A DNA stretch of 9,875 nucleotides from Ignavibacteriales bacterium UBA6490 (lineage in GTDB: Bacteria > Bacteroidota > Ignavibacteria > Ignavibacteriales > Ignavibacteriaceae). The notes beneath the pieces were generated by a model that was not told where the DNA came from, searched no databases, and saw only the letters and a list, made by a program, of their open reading frames with translations. This document shows positions 6,570-9,875 of the stretch, one piece after another (the first letter of the stretch is position 1; every line of letters starts with the position of its first letter). Both the position numbers and the translations under genes were made by a program. The stretch covers positions 1 through 9,875 of the forward strand of contig DJMM01000020.1 of assembly GCA_002435365.1 (NCBI GenBank), given 5' to 3'.

Positions 6570-7373
6570 ATGAGTATTAAGGGTTTCATCTTTGATATAA
6601 AAAGATATTCGATTAACGACGGACCAGGAATTCGTTCTACGGTATTTCTGAAAGGCTGTCCCCTTAACTGCCTTTGGTGTCACAACCCGGAAAGCCGCCG
6701 GCTGAAACCTGAAAAGGTTAAGTCTGATTCATATACCTGGAGTATATACAGCCAGTCGTGCGATCCCGGAATTATCGGTAAAGAAGTAACCGACCTGGCT
6801 GTTATTGAGGAGGTGGAAAAGGATATCCCCTTTTATCAGGAATCCGGGGGAGGCGTTACCTTTTCAGGCGGCGAACCGCTGCTGCAGGAGGAGTTCCTCT
6901 TTTCAATGTTATCCTTGTGCAGGCAAAAAGGAATTCATACTGTGGTTGATACTTCCGGTTATGCTCCTTTCAGTGTAATCAAAAAAATTTATACAGTAAC
7001 GGATATTTTCCTGTACGATATGAAAATTTTCAATAATGAACTTCATGAAAAATATACCGGTGTTTCCAATAATAAAATACTTGAAAACTTAGCTGGCTTA
7101 ACCGCAATGGGAAATAAAGTTATTGTAAGAATTCCGGTAATACCCGGCGTGAATGACACTGATGTCAATATTCAGGAAATTGTTGATTACCTTAAACCTT
7201 TGAATATACTGGGGATAAATCTTCTGCCGTTTCATAATTCGGCCTCATCCAAATACAGCAGAATGAATATTGAAAATAAATTCATTGGTACAAAATCCTT
7301 ATCCGGTGAAGAAATGGAATCTCTGAGAATGAAATTTGCATTGGCAGGCAAACTTGTTAGTGTGGGAGGGTGA
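6570..7373 (+). CDS. Radical-SAM glycyl radical enzyme activase for the adjacent HypD
   Basis: This 267-residue cytoplasmic enzyme would use AdoMet and a [4Fe-4S] cluster to abstract hydrogen from the glycyl residue of the next gene's product. The cluster motif CxxxCxxC is Cys30, Cys34 and Cys37 (KGCPLNCLWCHNPES). Before it is the activase signature INDGPGIRSTVF (15-26), and SGGGVTFSGGEPLLQ (92-106) holds the AdoMet-binding GGE motif. DTSGYA, YDMKIF, RIPVIPGVND and LLPFHN follow in family order. Activases of dehydratase-type glycyl radical enzymes normally carry a ferredoxin-like insert with eight cysteines between HNPES and SGGGVT. Here that stretch (residues 43-91) holds one cysteine, Cys64, so both auxiliary clusters are absent and the protein is ~30-40 residues shorter than such activases, nearer the pyruvate formate-lyase activase. 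The reading frame is intact, so this is a shortened insert and not a frameshift. Its stop lies 2 bases before the hypD ATG. The ATG at 6570 has only a weak GGAT upstream. Confidence 0.93.
   Translation: MSIKGFIFDIKRYSINDGPGIRSTVFLKGCPLNCLWCHNPESRRLKPEKVKSDSYTWSIYSQSCDPGIIGKEVTDLAVIEEVEKDIPFYQESGGGVTFSGGEPLLQEEFLFSMLSLCRQKGIHTVVDTSGYAPFSVIKKIYTVTDIFLYDMKIFNNELHEKYTGVSNNKILENLAGLTAMGNKVIVRIPVIPGVNDTDVNIQEIVDYLKPLNILGINLLPFHNSASSKYSRMNIENKFIGTKSLSGEEMESLRMKFALAGKLVSVGG
7365..7369 (+). promoter_or_regulatory. Shine-Dalgarno site of hypD inside the activase gene's end
   Basis: GGAGG within GGGAGGG (7364-7370) lies 6 bases before the ATG at 7376. It falls in the last codons of the activase gene, which points to translational coupling. 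The in-frame GTG at 7370 is part of this site and so is unlikely to be the start. Confidence 0.75.
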
Positions 7374-7375
7374 TA

Positions 7376-9733
7376 ATGAATGAACGAATAAGAAAACTGC
7401 GTGAACAATCACTTAATGCCGTACCGGTAATCTCATCCGAACGAGCAGAGCTTATCACGGAATTTTATAAGAAGGAAAATGGTAAATATTCTGTGCCTGT
7501 AATGCGGGCAATGGCGTTCAAATATATACTTGAGAATAAAGAACTATGTGTTAATAACGGTGAACTGATTGTTGGAGAAAGGGGTCCTGCACCTAAGTCC
7601 ACTCCCGTTTATCCTGAATTATGCGTGCATTCAGAAAATGACCTCGATATTCTGAATAACAGGGAAAAAATTCCGTTTAAGGTAGATGCAGATACTAAAA
7701 GAATCCTGCTGCAGGAAGTTCTTGGATTCTGGACAGGAAGATCAATAAGGGACAGAATTTTCTCAGAGGTTGATGATGAATGGAAGAATGCATATAACGC
7801 CGGAATATTTACGGAGTTTATGGAACAGCGCGCTCCCGGACATACAGTCGCAGATGATAAAATATATCATAAGGGAATGAATAATATCAAAAATGATATA
7901 AGGGAATCCTTAAAGCTGCTTGATTCATATAATGATCCTGAAGCGTTCTATAAAAGGGAAGAACTCAAAGGTATGCTCATTTCAGCAGACGCCATCATAA
8001 ATTATGCAAAACGATACAGCAGCACACTTTATGAGTATGCCCTGGAAGAACGGAATGAAATCAGGAAAGCAGAGCTGCTGGAAATGGCTGATATATGCAC
8101 CAGGGTGCCGGCTGAACCTCCCCAAAATTTCCGAGAAGCATTACAATATTATTGGTTTATTCATTTAGGGGTAATTACAGAACTTAATACATGGGACTCA
8201 TTTAATCCGGGAAGGCTTGATCAGCATTTGTTTCCTTTTTTTAAAAGAGATCTGGACAAAGGTACGCTGACCAAAGAATCGGCCAGAGAACTTCTCCAGT
8301 CATTCTGGATTAAGTTCAATAATCAGCCGGCACCACCTAAAGTTGGAATCACTGCAAGGGAAAGCAGCACATATACTGATTTCTGCCTGATAAATCTTGG
8401 AGGTGTAACTGCGGAAGGAGAAAACGGAGTAAACGAACTTACCTATTTGATTCTTGATGTCATCCAGGAAATGCGGCTGCTCCAGCCCAGTTCAATGGTT
8501 CAGGTAAGTAAAATGAATCCCGACCAGTTTGTAAAGCGTGCACTGGAAATAATAAAAACAGGTTACGGACAACCCAGCATATTCAATACCGATGCGATTA
8601 TAGAGGAGATGCTGCGCCAGGGTAAGTCATTAACCGATGCACGGCAGGGAGGTGCCAGCGGTTGCGTTGAAACCGGTGCATTCGGTAAGGAAGCATATAT
8701 ACTCACAGGTTATTTTAATATTCCGAAAATACTTGAAATTACTTTAAATAACGGTTTTGATCCGGTTTCCCAAATGCAGATCGGCATTAAATCCGGTGAT
8801 CCTGCTGGTTTCAGTTCTTTCGAAGAGCTTTTCAATGCCTTTAATAAACAGCTGAAATACTTCGTAAATATAAAAATAAAAGGCAGCCTTATTATCGAGA
8901 GCATTTATGCCCGGTATATGCCTGCGCCGTTTATTTCTCTGCTGATCGATGATTGTATCAGTAAAGGGAGAGATTATAACAGCGGGGGTGCAAGGTATAA
9001 TACTTCATATATTCAGGGTGTCGGACTGGGTTCAGTTACAGATTCTCTAGCCTCACTTAAGTATAATATCTTTGATAAGAAAAGATTCACAGTGAGTGAA
9101 ATGCTCGAACTGCTGGGAAATAATTTTGAGGACGGACCGAAGTGGAAACAAATATTATATGCCACTCCAAAATACGGTAATGATGATGATTATGCGGACA
9201 GTATTGCTGTGAAGGTATTTGATGCATTCTTTGATGCTGTTGACGGCAGACCCAATGCGAGAGGTGGTCAGTTCAGAATTAACATGCTCCCTACAACCTG
9301 TCATGTCTATTTTGGAAGCGTTACCGGGGCAATGCCGGATGGCAGGAAAGCATATGAACCTCTCAGCGAGGGAATTTCCCCGGTTCAGGGAATGGATGTT
9401 AAAGGACCGACAGCTGTTATAAAATCAGCTTCAAAAATTGATCATATAAAAACAGGCGGTACCCTGCTCAACCAGAAATTTACACCTCATCTCCTGGAAA
9501 GGGAAGAGGATGTGGATAAACTTGTTAAACTTATCCGGACCTATTTCAGATTGAACGGGCATCATATCCAGTTTAATGTTGTTACTGCTGATACCTTAAA
9601 AGACGCAAAGGCGCATCCGGAAAAGTACAGGGATCTTATTGTAAGAGTTGCAGGCTACAGCGATTATTTTGTTGATTTATGCAGTGAACTGCAGGACGAG
9701 ATTATAAAAAGGACCGAGCATAAGGGAGTCTAG
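7376..9733 (+). CDS. hypD: Glycyl radical enzyme, trans-4-hydroxy-L-proline dehydratase
   Basis: This 785-residue protein has an N-terminal pyruvate-formate-lyase-like domain and a C-terminal glycyl radical domain. The thiyl cysteine is Cys430 and the catalytic base Glu432 (SGCVETGAFG). The radical glycine is Gly760 (RVAGYSDYF). Choline lyase and diol dehydratases typically read GCVEP, so GCVETG points elsewhere. Residues I remember as the hydroxyproline pocket of clostridial HypD (Phe152, His160, Asp278, Ser334, Asp339, Phe340, Cys434, Glu436, Tyr450, Thr645) all appear here four positions earlier: Phe148, His156, Asp274, Ser330, Asp335, Phe336, Cys430, Glu432, Tyr446, Thr641. The enzyme would dehydrate hydroxyproline to (S)-1-pyrroline-5-carboxylate, which ProC reduces to proline, in the anaerobic cytoplasm. 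It forms an operon with its activase. The ATG at 7376 is preferred to the overlapping GTG at 7370 because of GGAGG at 7365-7369. The main alternative is the related C-N-cleaving hydroxyproline lyase (HplG type), less likely given the conserved pocket. Confidence 0.9.
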   Translation: MNERIRKLREQSLNAVPVISSERAELITEFYKKENGKYSVPVMRAMAFKYILENKELCVNNGELIVGERGPAPKSTPVYPELCVHSENDLDILNNREKIPFKVDADTKRILLQEVLGFWTGRSIRDRIFSEVDDEWKNAYNAGIFTEFMEQRAPGHTVADDKIYHKGMNNIKNDIRESLKLLDSYNDPEAFYKREELKGMLISADAIINYAKRYSSTLYEYALEERNEIRKAELLEMADICTRVPAEPPQNFREALQYYWFIHLGVITELNTWDSFNPGRLDQHLFPFFKRDLDKGTLTKESARELLQSFWIKFNNQPAPPKVGITARESSTYTDFCLINLGGVTAEGENGVNELTYLILDVIQEMRLLQPSSMVQVSKMNPDQFVKRALEIIKTGYGQPSIFNTDAIIEEMLRQGKSLTDARQGGASGCVETGAFGKEAYILTGYFNIPKILEITLNNGFDPVSQMQIGIKSGDPAGFSSFEELFNAFNKQLKYFVNIKIKGSLIIESIYARYMPAPFISLLIDDCISKGRDYNSGGARYNTSYIQGVGLGSVTDSLASLKYNIFDKKRFTVSEMLELLGNNFEDGPKWKQILYATPKYGNDDDYADSIAVKVFDAFFDAVDGRPNARGGQFRINMLPTTCHVYFGSVTGAMPDGRKAYEPLSEGISPVQGMDVKGPTAVIKSASKIDHIKTGGTLLNQKFTPHLLEREEDVDKLVKLIRTYFRLNGHHIQFNVVTADTLKDAKAHPEKYRDLIVRVAGYSDYFVDLCSELQDEIIKRTEHKGV

Positions 9734-9774
9734 GTTCAGAGTGTGAGTTGTGCCTATCATCAAAACAGATTAGT

Positions 9775-9806
9775 CTTGAACTTTACTCACAATAACGTTA
9801 TTTTTC
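9775..9806 (+). promoter_or_regulatory. Candidate promoter of the tRNA-Pro gene
   Basis: CTTG (9775-9778), then 20 bases, then TATTTTTC (9799-9806) fits the Bacteroidota-type TTTG / 19-21 / TAnnTTTG pattern with one mismatch in each element. Read as a sigma70 site it is TTGAAC, 17 bases, TATTTT. Either way transcription would begin ~15-20 bases before the tRNA at 9831. Confidence 0.4.
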
Positions 9807-9830
9807 CTCGCTGTATTTTTTACACCATTT

Positions 9831-9875
9831 CGGGGTGTAGCGCAGCCCGGCTAGCGCGCTTCGTTCGGGACGAAG
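9831..9875 (+). tRNA. tRNA-Pro(CGG), 3' part beyond the window
   Basis: The last 45 bases fold as the first half of a tRNA: acceptor 5' strand CGGGGTG (9831-9837), TA, D-stem GCGC (9840-9843), a 10-base D-loop containing GG, D-stem GCGC (9854-9857), then anticodon stem CTTCG (9859-9863), loop TTCGGGA (9864-9870) and CGAAG (9871-9875). The anticodon CGG is at 9866-9868 and reads proline CCG codons. The anticodon arm is the same as in other bacterial tRNA-Pro(CGG). The variable loop, T-arm and 3' acceptor strand are cut off by the window edge, so integrity of the gene cannot be judged. Confidence 0.9.

Noticed and set aside
7370..7375. GTG at 7370 as the hypD start, overlapping the activase stop
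   Set aside because: The GTG lies inside the Shine-Dalgarno sequence; the ATG at 7376 has proper spacing.
5165..9733. Functional link between the prolyl isomerase and the hydroxyproline enzyme through 'proline'
   Set aside because: They are separated by an intergenic gap, another gene and a terminator. One acts on peptide bonds in the envelope and the other on a free amino acid in the cytoplasm.

Overview
The window looks like an AT-rich chromosomal stretch from an anaerobe of the Bacteroidota/Ignavibacteriota/Chlorobi (FCB) group. The evidence is an 806-residue TonB-dependent-receptor-like outer membrane protein with a CarboxypepD_reg-like N-terminus and acidic tail, a DUF1579 protein, a free-standing B12-dependent methionine synthase reactivation domain, and an oxygen-sensitive glycyl radical enzyme. 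Several starts carry clear Shine-Dalgarno (SD) sequences. Classical Bacteroidia rarely use these, so a deeper FCB branch such as Ignavibacteria is possible; this placement is inference. Every gene lies on the + strand, and no mobile element, CRISPR array or gene-free stretch over 300 bases is present (the longest gap is 207 bases).

Layout. Positions 1-507 hold the 3' part of a methionine synthase reactivation protein that starts before the window. Positions 645-3065 encode the outer membrane receptor-like protein. Positions 3273-4430 encode a fold-type I PLP aminotransferase whose cofactor pocket departs from the textbook motif. Positions 4503-5162 (polytopic membrane protein, possible DUF457/YdjM-like) and 5165-5764 (exported cyclophilin-type prolyl isomerase) are 2 bases apart and probably co-translated. 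Positions 5892-6461 encode an exported DUF1579 protein, closed by a good intrinsic terminator at 6484-6520.

The most informative part is 6570-9733, a two-gene glycyl radical system: a radical-SAM activase followed by a glycyl radical enzyme that matches trans-4-hydroxy-L-proline dehydratase (HypD). The catalytic Cys430, Glu432 and Gly760, and the full set of substrate-pocket residues I remember from the characterised clostridial enzyme, are present at a constant offset. The predicted pathway takes hydroxyproline (from collagen or plant and algal glycoproteins) to (S)-1-pyrroline-5-carboxylate, which ProC would reduce to proline; proC is not in the window. The activase is notable because it has lost the two auxiliary iron-sulfur clusters usual for activases of dehydratase-type glycyl radical enzymes.

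The window ends inside a tRNA-Pro(CGG) gene starting at 9831, with a plausible promoter just upstream. No known system is fully novel here. The best leads are the stripped-down activase with HypD, and the aminotransferase with Met at two positions that normally hydrogen-bond the PLP hydroxyl.
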